A DNA stretch of 32,748 nt from NCBI GenBank assembly GCA_013152755.1, contig JAADFR010000031.1:23803-56550 (forward strand), in the 5' to 3' direction. Both the position numbers and the translations under genes were made by a program. The notes under the pieces were generated by a model that was not told the origin of the DNA, made no database searches, and saw only the letters and a list, made by a program, of their open reading frames with translations. Of the stretch, positions 16,215-25,257 are shown one piece after another; positions within the stretch are counted from its first letter, which is position 1; every line of letters starts with the position of its first letter. The DNA comes from Alphaproteobacteria bacterium (GTDB taxonomy: Bacteria; Pseudomonadota; Alphaproteobacteria; Sphingomonadales; Emcibacteraceae).

Positions 16215-17483
16215 CTAGCCCTCCTTCCTTGCATCCAACACCGACTGCGCGATGCTTGTCGGAACAGGTTTGGTTGTTTCCATGCGGCTGACCACAGGGA
16301 TAATCACAATGAAATAAGCAAAGTAAAAGACTGAAGCAATTCGGCCAAGGGTAAGGGCATCAATGCCGCCGCCCATATTGATAATGATCTCACTTGGCAA
16401 TTTGGTCCCCAGATAACCCAAGAATATGGCATTAACCAGAAACAACCAGAAGAAAAAAGCCGTTGCCGGACGAAATTTTGCCGACCTGACCTTTGACCCG
16501 TCCAGCCACGGCAGGACGAAGAATATCAAAATAGAGAAGAACATGGCAATCACCCCGAACAGCTTGTCCGGAACTGCCTTCAATATTGTATAGAAGGGCA
16601 GATAATACCATTCCGGCACAATATGGGACGGCGTCACCATTGGATTAGCCTCAATATAATTATCCGGTTCCCCCATGATATTGGGCATATAGAACACAAA
16701 CAGGGCAAATATTACAATGAAGAAAGACAGGCCAAGGGCATCCTTTGCCGTGTAATAGGGATGGAAAGGAATTTTATCACCCGGACCCTTGGCATCAATC
16801 CCGAGCGGGTTATTAGACCCCGGCAGATGCAAGGCCCAGATATGAAGGATAACCACCCCGACGATAATAAAAGGAAACAGATAATGCAGGCTGAAAAAAC
16901 GCTGCAATGTTGGGTTATCAACGGAGAAACCACCCCACAGAAGGTGCAAAATACTTTCGCCCATACCATTATAAAAATCAAAGGCCCCAAACAGGTTGGT
17001 AATAACCGTAGCCCCCCAGAAGCTCATCTGTCCCCAAGGTAGTACATACCCCATAAAGCCAGTGGCCATCATAAGAAGATAGATCACAAGCCCCAGAAAC
17101 CACAAGACTTCGCGCGGCGATTTATAAGAACCGAAATACATGCCCCGCAAAATATGGACATAAACCACAACGAAGAACATGGACGCCCCGTTAGAATGGG
17201 TATAACGCATAAGCCACCCATAATTCACATCACGCATGATATGTTCAACCGAACGAAAAGCAAGGTCCACATTAGGTGTGTAATGCATGACCAGAATAAT
17301 TCCAGTCAATATCTGCACCACCAGCATGAAGCCGGCCAGTGAGCCGAAATTCCACCAGTAATTCAAATTGCGCGGCGCATTATATCCGGCCCCAAGGGTG
17401 CTATGCATGAGGCCCATAATCGGCAGGCGCTCCTCAAACCACTTTCCGACCTTACTTTTAGGCATATATGTAGATGATCCCAT
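16215..17483 (-). CDS. petB: Cytochrome b of the bc1 complex
   Basis: 422 residues with eight to nine transmembrane helices. The two haems b are bound by two His pairs, each spaced 14 residues: His96/His110 and His200/His214. The Qo-site motif PEWYYLPFY and the [19 protein letters not shown] segment are intact. It oxidises ubiquinol at the Qo site and reduces quinone at Qi. It lies between petA and petC, with a 10-base gap from petA. The C-terminal eighth-helix region is present, so it is a full bacterial cytochrome b, not the split b6/subunit IV form. Confidence 0.97.
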   Translation of the reverse strand: MGSSTYMPKSKVGKWFEERLPIMGLMHSTLGAGYNAPRNLNYWWNFGSLAGFMLVVQILTGIILVMHYTPNVDLAFRSVEHIMRDVNYGWLMRYTHSNGASMFFVVVYVHILRGMYFGSYKSPREVLWFLGLVIYLLMMATGFMGYVLPWGQMSFWGATVITNLFGAFDFYNGMGESILHLLWGGFSVDNPTLQRFFSLHYLFPFIIVGVVILHIWALHLPGSNNPLGIDAKGPGDKIPFHPYYTAKDALGLSFFIVIFALFVFYMPNIMGEPDNYIEANPMVTPSHIVPEWYYLPFYTILKAVPDKLFGVIAMFFSILIFFVLPWLDGSKVRSAKFRPATAFFFWLFLVNAIFLGYLGTKLPSEIIINMGGGIDALTLGRIASVFYFAYFIVIIPVVSRMETTKPVPTSIAQSVLDARKEG

Positions 17484-17493
17484 TTTTTCCTCC

Positions 17494-18036
17494 CTAACCG
17501 ATCTTGACCGTAGTATCGCTCAGATACTTGTATTTCGGCAAATCAAGGTTCCGGGGTGCCGGCCCCTTACGAATACGACCTGCAATATCATACTCTGACC
17601 CGTGACAGGGACAATACCACCCCCCATAATCTCCGCTCTGAAATTCCGTATTATCCAGAGGGACACAGCCCAAATGCGTACAGATACCAATCATGATCAA
17701 CCATTCCGGCTTTTGGGCACGGTCCTGATCATCCGCCGGATCAATCATTGGGTCATTATTTTCAGAAACTCCACGGGCAATTTCTTTTTCGGTTCTATGG
17801 CGAATGAAAACCGGCTTGCCGCGCCAAAGAATACTAATGGTCTGGCCTACGGGAATGGGTGATATATCCACTTCCACAGAGGCCATCGCCAAAACGTCTG
17901 CTGACGGGTTCATTTGGTCAACAAGGGGCCAAGCGACGGATGCTACTCCGACTGCGCCGACAACTCCTGTTGCAACATAGAGAAAATTACGGCGTGTAAC
18001 TTCTTCTTCATGTTCAATTTGATCATTGGTGGTCAT
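17494..18036 (-). CDS. petA: Rieske iron-sulfur protein of the bc1 complex
   Basis: 180 residues. A twin-arginine signal anchor [12 protein letters not shown] (13-24) leads into one transmembrane helix. The 2Fe-2S cluster is bound in CTHLGC (Cys119, His121, with Cys124) and CPCHGS (Cys142, Cys144, His145); the second cysteines of the two loops form the usual disulfide. The [10 protein letters not shown] loop is intact. First gene of petABC. An AGAGG ribosome site precedes the ATG. A TATAAT on the minus strand at 18115-18120 is a possible -10, but I see no good -35. Confidence 0.97.
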   Translation of the reverse strand: MTTNDQIEHEEEVTRRNFLYVATGVVGAVGVASVAWPLVDQMNPSADVLAMASVEVDISPIPVGQTISILWRGKPVFIRHRTEKEIARGVSENNDPMIDPADDQDRAQKPEWLIMIGICTHLGCVPLDNTEFQSGDYGGWYCPCHGSEYDIAGRIRKGPAPRNLDLPKYKYLSDTTVKIG

Positions 18037-18137
18037 TAAAGAAACCTCTTAAATGCTGTATAGATTACTTATGTGATTAAACCTTATGAATGGAATAAAT
18101 TTGTTTTCCCTTAAATTATATTAAAGAAAAGAAAAAT

Positions 18138-18154
18138 AAGGATACCCCATCCTT
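18138..18154. repeat. Small inverted repeat upstream of petA
   Basis: AAGGAT (18138-18143) and ATCCTT (18149-18154) form a short perfect dyad with a 5-base loop in the 281-base divergent region between petA and trmL. It overlaps where a -35 for the candidate petA -10 would lie. Operator or chance cannot be decided. Confidence 0.25.
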
Positions 18155-18241
18155 TTATATATACCTTTCTGATTTACTCAGTATAGGGAACATATGCAAT
18201 AGATTAATGCACTTTAGTTAATTATTTTACGGCTAACCCTG

Positions 18242-18270
18242 TTGCGGCAAACCGGAATAATATCTATACA
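18242..18270 (+). promoter_or_regulatory. Probable promoter of trmL
   Basis: TTGCGG (18242-18247), a 17-base spacer, then TATACA (18265-18270). Transcription would start near 18277, leaving about 40 bases before the trmL start. The spacing is ideal and the boxes are fair. Confidence 0.5.
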
Positions 18271-18317
18271 GCCTGATAGAAATTATTCACCGCCTGAAAA
18301 CACCATGAGGATAAACC

Positions 18318-18767
18318 GTGCAACTTGCCCTCTACCAGCCTGATATACCGCCCAATGTGGGTACTATTCTGCGTATGTCGGCCTGTCTGAATGTGGCGGT
18401 CAATATTATCGAGCCTTGTGGCTTTCCCTTTGGCGAGAAATCCTTTCGACGGGCCGGAATGGATTATATTGATCAGAGTAAAGTCATTCGTCACAAATCA
18501 TGGGATGTTTTTCTGGACAATATTGGCCCGGCGCGGCTGATTCTTCTGACCACAAAGGCCGCAGAAACTTATACGGACATATCCTATCGGTCGGATGATA
18601 TTATTCTGCTTGGCCGGGAAAGTGCCGGGGTGCCTGACGAGGTCCATGCCCGCGCGGACAAGCGGGCCGTGATCCCTATGATGGCGAACACTCGATCATT
18701 GAATGTTGCCCTTTCGGCCTCTATGGTATTGGGCGAAGCCTTGCGGCAGACGAAACTCTTTCCCTAA
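18318..18767 (+). CDS. trmL: tRNA (cytidine(34)-2'-O)-methyltransferase TrmL
   Basis: 149 residues of the SpoU (SPOUT) superfamily, the small TrmL type that 2'-O-methylates the wobble base of tRNA-Leu isoacceptors. Motifs: [20 protein letters not shown] near the N-terminus, [18 protein letters not shown] in the middle, and the C-terminal knot [20 protein letters not shown]. The start is GTG, supported by GAGGA (18307-18311). An ATG at 18305 is in the wrong frame. hemF starts 17 bases after its end. Confidence 0.93.
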   Translation: MQLALYQPDIPPNVGTILRMSACLNVAVNIIEPCGFPFGEKSFRRAGMDYIDQSKVIRHKSWDVFLDNIGPARLILLTTKAAETYTDISYRSDDIILLGRESAGVPDEVHARADKRAVIPMMANTRSLNVALSASMVLGEALRQTKLFP

Positions 18768-18784
18768 ACCACAGGACCCCGCCT

Positions 18785-19657
18785 ATGCCCCTTCTGGATC
18801 AAGACATCACCAAAGGCCATCAAAAACAGGCCGCCGCATGGTTTGAGGATTTGCGTAATCAGATATGCTCAGCCTTTGAAAAACTGGAAGATGAACTGGC
18901 CGGCACCAATTCGGATCAGGAACCGGGACGTTTTCAGCGTACCGCATGGTCCCGCAATGATGATCCGAAAAATGGTGGCGGCGTTATGTCGGTCATGAAA
19001 GGCCGGGTATTTGAGAAGGTCGGGGTTAATATTTCAACGGTCTACGGCGAATTTCCGCCCGAATTTGCCAAATCCATGCCCGGCGCGGATAAAGACCCCC
19101 GTTTCTGGGCCAGCGGCATCTCCCTTGTGGCCCATATGCATAATCCCCTCGTTCCGGCCGTTCATATGAATACCCGCCATATTATCACCGCCCGCGACTG
19201 GTTCGGCGGCGGCGGTGACCTGAACGCCGCCTTTCCCAATACGCAGGATACCGCAGATTTCCATGACAGCTACAAACAGGCCTGTGACAAACATGACCCG
19301 GACTATTATCCTAAATATAAAAAATGGTGTGATGAATATTTCTATATCAAGCACCGCAACCGTCCGCGCGGCGAAGGTGGTATTTTTTATGATCAGCTTA
19401 ATAGTGGTGACTGGGCAAAGGATTTTGCCTTTACCCAAGACGTGGGCCGCGCCTTCCTGAATATCTATCCTGATCTGGTCCGCCGCCATATGAATGAAAG
19501 CTGGACCGAAGAGCAGCGCGACGAACTGCTTTATTACCGAGGGCTTTATGCGGAATTTAATCTGGTTTATGACCGAGGCACCACATTTGGCCTGAAAACA
19601 GGCGGTAATGTAGACGCCATCCTCATGTCCCTGCCCCCGGAGGCAAAATGGCGGTAG
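18785..19657 (+). CDS. hemF: Oxygen-dependent coproporphyrinogen III oxidase
   Basis: HemF oxidatively decarboxylates coproporphyrinogen III to protoporphyrinogen IX with O2 in haem synthesis. The 290 residues carry the family blocks: [19 protein letters not shown], the VHMNTRHI strand with its catalytic neighbourhood, [44 protein letters not shown], and the C-terminal [14 protein letters not shown]-like region (here [22 protein letters not shown]). Presence of HemF indicates aerobic haem synthesis, in keeping with the bc1 operon next door. The following hydrolase gene overlaps it by 10 bases. Confidence 0.96.
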   Translation: MPLLDQDITKGHQKQAAAWFEDLRNQICSAFEKLEDELAGTNSDQEPGRFQRTAWSRNDDPKNGGGVMSVMKGRVFEKVGVNISTVYGEFPPEFAKSMPGADKDPRFWASGISLVAHMHNPLVPAVHMNTRHIITARDWFGGGGDLNAAFPNTQDTADFHDSYKQACDKHDPDYYPKYKKWCDEYFYIKHRNRPRGEGGIFYDQLNSGDWAKDFAFTQDVGRAFLNIYPDLVRRHMNESWTEEQRDELLYYRGLYAEFNLVYDRGTTFGLKTGGNVDAILMSLPPEAKWR

Positions 19658-20511
19658 AGGGTGATGGGGAAAGCCTGAAAGGGCCACCCAATCTTCCGGC
19701 CCCGACCCTTGGCGGGAAATTTGTCTGGGCCGATATTTATCTGTTAGCGGGGTGGCGAATTCAGAAAAACTTTCTGACCGGTCACCATCGGTTGCTCGAC
19801 ATGAAAAATAAACGGCGAGCTTGGGGCAACTATGATCATTGCCTGAAAAAACTTGATCAATTCAAAGCTGAAAAACAGCTTTCTTTTCCCCAATCCCATA
19901 TTTTCCTGCTTCTGCATGGCTTGGGTCGCCACCGCAATAGCATGTTAAAGCTCGAAAAATTCCTGGGTGATAAAGGGTTCGCCGCTTACGCCCTGAATTA
20001 CCCAAGTACATTTCAAACCTTATCATCTAACGGGGATGATCTTGAGCATCTTCTGAATAATCTGGAGGATGTAACGTCCGTCAGCTTCATATGTCACAGC
20101 CTTGGCGGATTGGTGGCCCGGGAATTATTATCACGCAGGCAAGGATGGCGCAAAAAAATAACCGCAAAGCATTTAATCATGATGGGAACGCCAAATAATG
20201 GTGCGCGCATGGCAGAGATGATGAGTAAAATCAAGCTGTTCCACACTATTGCCGGACCAGCCGGGCAGGAAATAAGACCTGAGAGAATAAACCGCTTACC
20301 CGCCCCGGATATTCCCACCTGCATCATTGCGGGGGGACGGGATACAAAGGCAGGGTTCAATCCTTTGCTAGGCGAAGATAACGATGGCATCGTTACCGTA
20401 AGTGAAACAAAAATTGACGGCATGGAAAAATTTAAACTGGTCAAGGTAATTCATACAACGATCATGGATCACCCGGACAGTCATCAGGCTATTTTAGATT
20501 TCATCGAATAG
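19648..20511 (+). CDS. Alpha/beta hydrolase, lipase-like
   Basis: 287 residues. The oxyanion segment [14 protein letters not shown] (86-100) and the nucleophile elbow [13 protein letters not shown] with Ser151 mark an alpha/beta hydrolase of the lipase/PGAP1-like class. [14 protein letters not shown] is the usual strand after it, [12 protein letters not shown] supplies the probable acid, and the C-terminal IHTTIMDHP region supplies the histidine. No signal peptide is visible, so it is probably cytoplasmic or peripheral; the first 80 residues are not part of the fold and are of unknown role. The overlap with hemF implies translational coupling, without an evident functional link. It ends in an 11-base overlap with the convergent CCA-adding gene. 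Confidence 0.78.
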   Translation: MAVEGDGESLKGPPNLPAPTLGGKFVWADIYLLAGWRIQKNFLTGHHRLLDMKNKRRAWGNYDHCLKKLDQFKAEKQLSFPQSHIFLLLHGLGRHRNSMLKLEKFLGDKGFAAYALNYPSTFQTLSSNGDDLEHLLNNLEDVTSVSFICHSLGGLVARELLSRRQGWRKKITAKHLIMMGTPNNGARMAEMMSKIKLFHTIAGPAGQEIRPERINRLPAPDIPTCIIAGGRDTKAGFNPLLGEDNDGIVTVSETKIDGMEKFKLVKVIHTTIMDHPDSHQAILDFIE

Positions 20512-21715
20512 AAGCACTCATGTCCAGCAGGTCGGCTTTTGACAGGCTGAAATCGCTGGCGATCCATTCTGTTTCAAGTTTTTTCAATATTTCCCCGAGT
20601 TCCGGCCCTGCGGTCAGGCCCGCTTTAATCAAATCACGACCATGAAGCGGAAAATCGGGAATGGGCCATTGTTCAGCATAATTCAAAAGCGCCGGGCCAT
20701 CCTTGATTTCTGTTTCCGCCCATTTCTTCAACAGGGCAAAAATAAACACCTCTCTGCCAAAACTATAAATAATTTTGCGCATATCCGGCTTGTTCATATG
20801 AGGCGAAATTTCAAAATCCTGCATGCCATATCGCTTCAGGATATTGGCCTGTTTATTGGACAATTTAAGGTGACGGCTTGTGCTGGCGCCCCTGTTGCCG
20901 ATCAGGCAGGACAAGCGGCCCAATATATCACATCGGCCCAGTTTCTGTTCAAGACGCACAAAAGCCATAAAATGGTCCAGCCCCCTAAAATCAGGCAGGA
21001 TATTTCTCAGAATACCAGACTCAGCCATAACCTTTATAATGGGCAACAGATTTTCAGCAGCCAGAGTTTTAAACAGCTCCTGCGCCAAACGCTCCCCCGA
21101 CAAATGGTCGATCAAATGCTTGTTTCTTACGCAGGCTTCAAGTCCCGCCGGGTCAAGCTCCCCCTGCCCGATCTGGGCAGCAAAACGAAAGAAGCGTAAT
21201 ATGCGTAAGGCATCCTCTGTAATACGCCTGTCCGCATCCCCAATAAACCGCACGCGCCGTGCCGCGAGGTCTTTAAGACCGCCGCAGGGGTCATATAGCC
21301 CCCCGTCTCCATCCAGATAGAGTGCATTTATGGTAAAATCCCGCCGCAGGGCATCCTCCCGCCAGTCATCGGTAAAGGCAACCTTGGCATGGCGGCCATC
21401 TGTTTCCACATCCCGGCGCAATGTGGTGACTTCATACGTGTTTCTTTCGATAACCGCCGTGATCGTACCGTGTTTCAGGCCAGTGGGAATGACCTTGGCC
21501 CCGGCTTTTTCCAACCGAGCCGTCATTTTTTCCGGCGGCAGGTCACAAGCAAGGTCAATGTCTATAATTTCCCGGCCAAGCAAAACATCCCGCACCGCAC
21601 CGCCCACCATTCGGCATGTTGCCCCCTCGCCGTTCAAAATAGACAGCAATCTCACCAGAGATTTTTCACCAAACGCCGGATAGTCGGCCAGAGACAGTTT
21701 TTTAACTACCTCCAT
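20501..21715 (-). CDS. CCA-adding enzyme / poly(A) polymerase family nucleotidyltransferase
   Basis: 404 residues from the ATG that overlaps the upstream Nudix stop (TGATGG). The head-domain signature is RMVGGAVRDVLLGREIIDIDLACD, with the metal-binding DxD in IDIDLA. RRDFTINALYLD and GGLKDLAARRVRFIGD follow, then the neck region ITEDALRILRFFRFAAQIG. These are class II CCA tRNA nucleotidyltransferase features. It adds or repairs the 3'-CCA of tRNAs. A longer start at 21775 adds 20 residues inside the upstream gene and is unlikely. It is the last gene of the DUF1285-Nudix-CCA group common in alphaproteobacteria. Confidence 0.93.
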   Translation of the reverse strand: MEVVKKLSLADYPAFGEKSLVRLLSILNGEGATCRMVGGAVRDVLLGREIIDIDLACDLPPEKMTARLEKAGAKVIPTGLKHGTITAVIERNTYEVTTLRRDVETDGRHAKVAFTDDWREDALRRDFTINALYLDGDGGLYDPCGGLKDLAARRVRFIGDADRRITEDALRILRFFRFAAQIGQGELDPAGLEACVRNKHLIDHLSGERLAQELFKTLAAENLLPIIKVMAESGILRNILPDFRGLDHFMAFVRLEQKLGRCDILGRLSCLIGNRGASTSRHLKLSNKQANILKRYGMQDFEISPHMNKPDMRKIIYSFGREVFIFALLKKWAETEIKDGPALLNYAEQWPIPDFPLHGRDLIKAGLTAGPELGEILKKLETEWIASDFSLSKADLLDMSASIR

Positions 21716-22365
21716 CACAGGTTTCCGTTGATCAGCTTGGCAAAGCGCACCAGCATGGCCGCTGTCGCCCCCCATACATTATGTTTTTCATTCATCAAAA
21801 CATAATAATGGCGCTCCTGATCATTCCAAACCCGGCTTTGCAATTCATGGTTACGCTCATCCAGAATATAGGACAGGGGCAGTTCAAAAGCCTCCGCCAC
21901 CTCACCGGCATCAACTTTCAGGCTGAATTCCGGTTGAAGAATGGCAACCACCGGCGTGATCACATAGCCGGTAATGGTTTCGTAATCCTCCATGGCCCCC
22001 AAAACCGTGATATGGGATGGCTCAATGCCCACTTCCTCCTGAGTTTCGCGCAGGGCCGTTGTCATGGCATCGGCATCGCTGGCCTCACAGCGGCCACCGG
22101 GAAAGCTGACCTGTCCGGAATGGGTTTTCAGATGTTGCGCCCTCTTGGTGAGCAGAACCGTCATGCCCTCCTTGCGGTCCACCAGCGGGATCAGCACCGC
22201 CGCCGGTTTCAGGGGCAGTTCGGACGCATGGTAATCCTTGTCCGGGCGATAGATATTCAAGTCACCGTCAACGGGACGGCGCATACTTCTGACCTCTGCG
22301 GTCTGGCGCGCCCGCATCAGGCCCGGATCGTAAGCCTTGAATATCTCAATGATTTTGTCTTTCAC
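21715..22365 (-). CDS. Nudix hydrolase, CoA pyrophosphatase type
   Basis: 216 residues. The Nudix box reads PGGRCEASDADAMTTALRET then QEEVGI, giving the RExxEE-type core, and HLKTHSGQVSFPGG upstream is the CoA-pyrophosphatase (NudL/CoAse) signature. LLTKRAQHL belongs to the same motif. It hydrolyses CoA or oxidised CoA to 3',5'-ADP and phosphopantetheine. It overlaps both neighbours by a few bases (DUF1285 upstream, CCA-adding enzyme downstream), so the three are translationally coupled. Confidence 0.93.
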   Translation of the reverse strand: MKDKIIEIFKAYDPGLMRARQTAEVRSMRRPVDGDLNIYRPDKDYHASELPLKPAAVLIPLVDRKEGMTVLLTKRAQHLKTHSGQVSFPGGRCEASDADAMTTALRETQEEVGIEPSHITVLGAMEDYETITGYVITPVVAILQPEFSLKVDAGEVAEAFELPLSYILDERNHELQSRVWNDQERHYYVLMNEKHNVWGATAAMLVRFAKLINGNL

Positions 22366-22937
22366 TTGGCGGCCTCCAAGGGAAAGAAGGTTCCACTGCT
22401 CCAGATACCGTAATGGCCGTCCTGCATCTCAACCATGTTGGCAAGTTCGTAATAGACCGGGCGGGAAATCAGGGCTTCCAGCCTGTCCCGGACTAAAATA
22501 TAGGGCGATGGCTCGCCCTTGCCCGAGAATTCAAGACGCAGGGGGTGGGCCTCATCCAGCATAACCACATCATCCACATTTGTTCTGAAGTGCAATATTT
22601 GCGCTTTGCCCGCGCCCTCAACACGCATTTCTACAGCAACGAAGGGGGCGTCATCCACACGAATACCCACTTTTTCCACCGGTGTCACCAGATAATATTT
22701 TCCGTCCTCATCATGGCGCAGGATGGTGGAGAACAGCTTGACCATTGCCGGGCGGGAAATGGACGACCCCATATAATCCCAACTACCATCCCGCTTAATA
22801 TGCATATCAATATCACCGCAGAATTCAGGATTCCACAGATGTACGGGCGGCAGACCTTTTTTGCCTGATGCCTTTTGAGCTTCGCGGGCAAAAATATCTG
22901 GTCTGAAAGATGATGTGTTTTTCTCTGTCATAGACAT
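22362..22937 (-). CDS. DUF1285 domain-containing protein
   Basis: 191 residues of the DUF1285 family (PF06938), conserved in alpha- and gammaproteobacteria without a firmly assigned function. Recognisable segments are PPVHLWNPEFCGDIDMHI, the line WDYMGSSISRPAMVKLFSTI, the repeat-like YYLVTPVEKVGIRVDDAPFV, and the C-terminal VRDRLEALISRPVYYELANM. There is no signal peptide or membrane segment. It leads the operon with the CoA pyrophosphatase and CCA-adding enzyme, overlapping the former by 4 bases. Confidence 0.88.
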   Translation of the reverse strand: MSMTEKNTSSFRPDIFAREAQKASGKKGLPPVHLWNPEFCGDIDMHIKRDGSWDYMGSSISRPAMVKLFSTILRHDEDGKYYLVTPVEKVGIRVDDAPFVAVEMRVEGAGKAQILHFRTNVDDVVMLDEAHPLRLEFSGKGEPSPYILVRDRLEALISRPVYYELANMVEMQDGHYGIWSSGTFFPLEAAK

Positions 22938-22969
22938 ACTATAGGAAGTCTCTATGACAATTTGAAGGC

Positions 22970-23491
22970 TTAATGAGATGAATTAATGTTTGAAATCATG
23001 CCTTTTACATTGTTCATTGCACCAGACACCAGTTCCTGTGCCAGTAAACGGTCATAATCCACCGGACCCGGCATTTTCAGATTCCGGGCCAACGCGCGTG
23101 CAAAACCAACCTTTTGATAATAGGCCTCATCCCCCACCAGAATGACCCGCTCATAGCCCAGTTCTTTCGCTCTTTCCAAACCTTGCGCCATAAGCTTAAG
23201 ACCATATCCCTGACCCCGGAAATCTTCCGCCACGGCAATGGGACCAAGCAGTATGGCATCATAGGTCGTTTCATCACCTTTAATCAGGACAGGCCAGAAT
23301 TGCAGGCTGGCCACCTGCTGTCCCTCATAACAACCAGCAAAAGAGAGAGCCCCAATAGGCTCCACCCCTTCTCTTAGCCGATATACGGTTTTTTGTAAGC
23401 GGTCCACACCAAAAGCCTGATCGAGAAGATTGGCGACTTTTTGAATATTATTTGGTTCATATGGCTTAATATGAAACATTATTTGGTTCAT
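22970..23491 (-). CDS. GNAT-family N-acetyltransferase
   Basis: 173 residues. The acetyl-CoA-binding motif A is LGPIAVAEDFRGQGYGLKLM with the RGQGYG loop, followed by ILVGDEAYYQKVGFARALAR, typical of the YhbS-like subgroup. The substrate is unknown. The start used is ATG 23491; a second ATG five codons in (MFHIKPYEP) is equally plausible and neither has a strong ribosome site. A 14-base direct repeat straddles this region. It lies 32 bases upstream of the DUF1285 gene and may share its transcript. Confidence 0.85.
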   Translation of the reverse strand: MNQIMFHIKPYEPNNIQKVANLLDQAFGVDRLQKTVYRLREGVEPIGALSFAGCYEGQQVASLQFWPVLIKGDETTYDAILLGPIAVAEDFRGQGYGLKLMAQGLERAKELGYERVILVGDEAYYQKVGFARALARNLKMPGPVDYDRLLAQELVSGAMNNVKGMISNINSSH

Positions 23492-23561
23492 CCATTTATT
23501 TTATTATAATAATTCGTTTATCATAAATAAAAACAGATGACAAGGTGACAAGGCAAGAAAT

Positions 23562-23594
23562 AAAAACGGCACCCCCATGTTTCAGAGGATGCCG
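23562..23594 (-). terminator. Rho-independent terminator of the phosphate-type porin gene
   Basis: On the minus strand, arms CGGCATCC and GGGTGCCG (one G-U pair) close a loop of about 12 bases and run into five T. It lies about 30 bases after the porin stop codon. Confidence 0.78.
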
Positions 23595-23624
23595 CGAAAT
23601 CTTAAAATATATTTTTAACAGATT

Positions 23625-24935
23625 TTACCAGTCCACCTGAAAACGGGCGCCGATGGCATCAATCTTGTTATTTGTTACACCAACACTGTTCTTCACATTG
23701 GAGTGTGAATAGTTGGCCATAATCCGGGAATAGTTATTCAGATGCCAGTTTACACCCAACAACAGGGTATTCTGCTTTTCACCAAATGTTTCGTGAACCA
23801 GATCAATAACATCATATCTTGCGGCAATCTGGAAAGCGCCTGATCCGCCTTCATTAACAGGGTTCGCCACTTTAGTTCGTCCAAATGAGCCTTTCTTGCC
23901 ACTATAAGAACGGCTTTCTCCGGTCAGGAAGTAGCTCAGAGATATATAACCGCCGTTATATCTTGGGTCTTTAGTTGTCGCCGTTTCAGTTGATGACAAG
24001 GAGTTCTTCATCCATGCCCATTCAGCCTGAGCAGAGAATGGCCCCATTACACTGGCCAACTCAAGACCGAAAAATGTCTCCCGATCAATGTCAAATTTTT
24101 GTGACCGAACAAACTTGCCTGACTGATGGTTATGAGGGCGTTGCTTATACCCATGATTATACGTCATACCATTTTCACTACGGCTAAAGAATGAGGCACC
24201 AACATGAACTTTTACACCATCCGCCACATGGGGGCTGAATGTAGCCCGGGCGGCAAACAGGTTGCTGTCATTTTTTGACGCGTTGGTGGAGCCAAAGCCT
24301 TCAAAAAAGTAACCTGCTTTAACAGTCCAGTTTTTACCGTGAGAACCAACCGCAATACCAACCCGCCGGGATAGTTTAAAGGCATCTGTAAAGCTGGCCC
24401 GTTCCATGAAAGTCATATAACGGGAAGATGTTTGCTCTTCCAAAGAGTTCATATGCTTGAACTGACCCACGGTAACAGAAATCGGTTTGAACTTATATTG
24501 CATATAGGCATCTTTGACGGTAACTTTATTACCCGCGAAATCAGCCTCAAATTTATATTTCACATTCTTGAATACAATACCTTCAACACCAAGACGTGCG
24601 GTGCGCACCTCTGTTCCGTTTATTTTATCTGATGGAATATTCGTCCCGGCACCGTCTTTGACTGTCACAGAACCATAATCAAAGAATAGGCGTCCCCGGA
24701 TTTTCATTTTAAATTTGCCGTCCGGGCTGGAAAATTCCGGTGCCCCTTTCCATTTAACTTTCACCCCGCTTGATTTTTTCTTGGTTTCTGCCTTTTCCAA
24801 AGCTTCAACCTTTTTGGTCAGAACGGTAAGCTGATCTTTCAGTTCCTGTAACGACTGCGCGGATGCGACAGGCACCAACGCAATACTGCAAATAGCAGTT
24901 GCGGCAAGTAAGCGCATAACGGAATTTTTCATCAT
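23625..24935 (-). CDS. Phosphate-selective porin OprO/OprP family
   Basis: 436 residues. Signal peptide 1-26 (cleaved ASA/Q), a short coiled coil (LQELKDQLTVLTKKVEALEK, about 28-47) that would trimerise near the peptidoglycan, then an outer-membrane beta-barrel with alternating aromatic strands, ending in Trp436. KIRGRLFFDYGSV and FKNVKYKFEADFAGNKVTVK with SVTVGQFKHMNSLEEQTSS are the family pattern (PF07396). It would let phosphate or other anions across the outer membrane. A three-repeat PHO box about 100 bases upstream supports a phosphate role. AAGGA lies 7 bases before the first ATG. Monocistronic: a terminator follows and GNAT is separate. Confidence 0.87.
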   Translation of the reverse strand: MMKNSVMRLLAATAICSIALVPVASAQSLQELKDQLTVLTKKVEALEKAETKKKSSGVKVKWKGAPEFSSPDGKFKMKIRGRLFFDYGSVTVKDGAGTNIPSDKINGTEVRTARLGVEGIVFKNVKYKFEADFAGNKVTVKDAYMQYKFKPISVTVGQFKHMNSLEEQTSSRYMTFMERASFTDAFKLSRRVGIAVGSHGKNWTVKAGYFFEGFGSTNASKNDSNLFAARATFSPHVADGVKVHVGASFFSRSENGMTYNHGYKQRPHNHQSGKFVRSQKFDIDRETFFGLELASVMGPFSAQAEWAWMKNSLSSTETATTKDPRYNGGYISLSYFLTGESRSYSGKKGSFGRTKVANPVNEGGSGAFQIAARYDVIDLVHETFGEKQNTLLLGVNWHLNNYSRIMANYSHSNVKNSVGVTNNKIDAIGARFQVDW

Positions 24936-25033
24936 AATATTTTCCTTCCAGAATAAATAAATTTTATAAATTATAAGTTAGTCATAAACTTTAAAATACA
25001 TTCAAGCTTCATAAGGGAAAATATCGGTAGTAA

Positions 25034-25062
25034 ATGTCAACTACATGAAAGAATTATGACAG
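25034..25062 (-). promoter_or_regulatory. PHO box (PhoB binding site) for the phosphate-type porin
   Basis: On the minus strand three 7-base repeats, CTGTCAT, CTTTCAT and TTGACAT, begin exactly 11 bases apart (25056-25062, 25045-25051, 25034-25040). That matches PHO-box architecture, with the last repeat doubling as a -35. TATTTT (25018-25023) lies 10 bases further on as the -10, the spacing seen in PhoB-dependent promoters. It points at the OprO/P-type porin, start 24935. Confidence 0.72.
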
Positions 25063-25123
25063 AATTGTTACTTGTGAATTTTATAAAAATCAGGACCTTC
25101 TGAACCAGTAATCATATTACTTT

Positions 25124-25137
25124 TTGACCCATATCAA
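25124..25137 (+). promoter_or_regulatory. FNR/FixK/Dnr-type site
   Basis: TTGAC-CCAT-ATCAA fits the anaerobox TTGAY-N4-RTCAA perfectly. Its centre (25130.5) is about 41 bases before the start predicted from TATAAT at 25159-25164, the classic class II activator position. Family (FNR, FixK, Dnr/Nnr) cannot be told from the site alone. Confidence 0.7.
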
Positions 25138-25146
25138 AGCAATTTT

Positions 25147-25170
25147 TCACTATATCACTATAATGTGAAA
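25147..25170 (+). promoter_or_regulatory. -10 region of the porin-cytochrome operon with tandem and inverted repeats
   Basis: TATAAT at 25159-25164 is a perfect -10. It is embedded in a tandem repeat TCACTATA x2 (25147-25162), which is flanked by the arms TTTCAC (25145-25150) and GTGAAA (25165-25170). There is no recognisable -35, as expected for an activator-dependent promoter. The start would be near 25171. Confidence 0.6.
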
Positions 25171-25178
25171 CGTAATGA

Positions 25179-25257
25179 AAGGCGATTGTTCCGCCTTATT
25201 GGACGAAAGTTTAATATGCTGGAACGCCTTGTTACAAAAGTAAATTTTTTAATTTAC
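25179..25257 (+). other. Structured 5' leader of the porin-cytochrome operon
   Basis: The predicted leader is about 177 bases. It holds a hairpin AAGGCG/CGCCTT (25179-25197), and a second perfect 7-bp stem GTAAATT-TTTT-AATTTAC (25240-25257). A 30-codon ORF with GGACGAAAG upstream (25216-25308, MLERLVTKVNFLIYI at its start) overlaps the second hairpin. I do not recognise a riboswitch. A regulatory leader is inference. Confidence 0.3.

Noticed and set aside
20642-21320. Two long plus-strand ORFs opposite the CCA-adding gene
   Set aside because: Both are antisense to a fully motif-supported enzyme and have no recognisable features.
25124-25137. CRP reading of the TTGAC-N4-ATCAA site
   Set aside because: CRP sites need TGTGA-N6-TCACA; the half sites and 4-base spacer fit the FNR/FixK/Dnr class instead.
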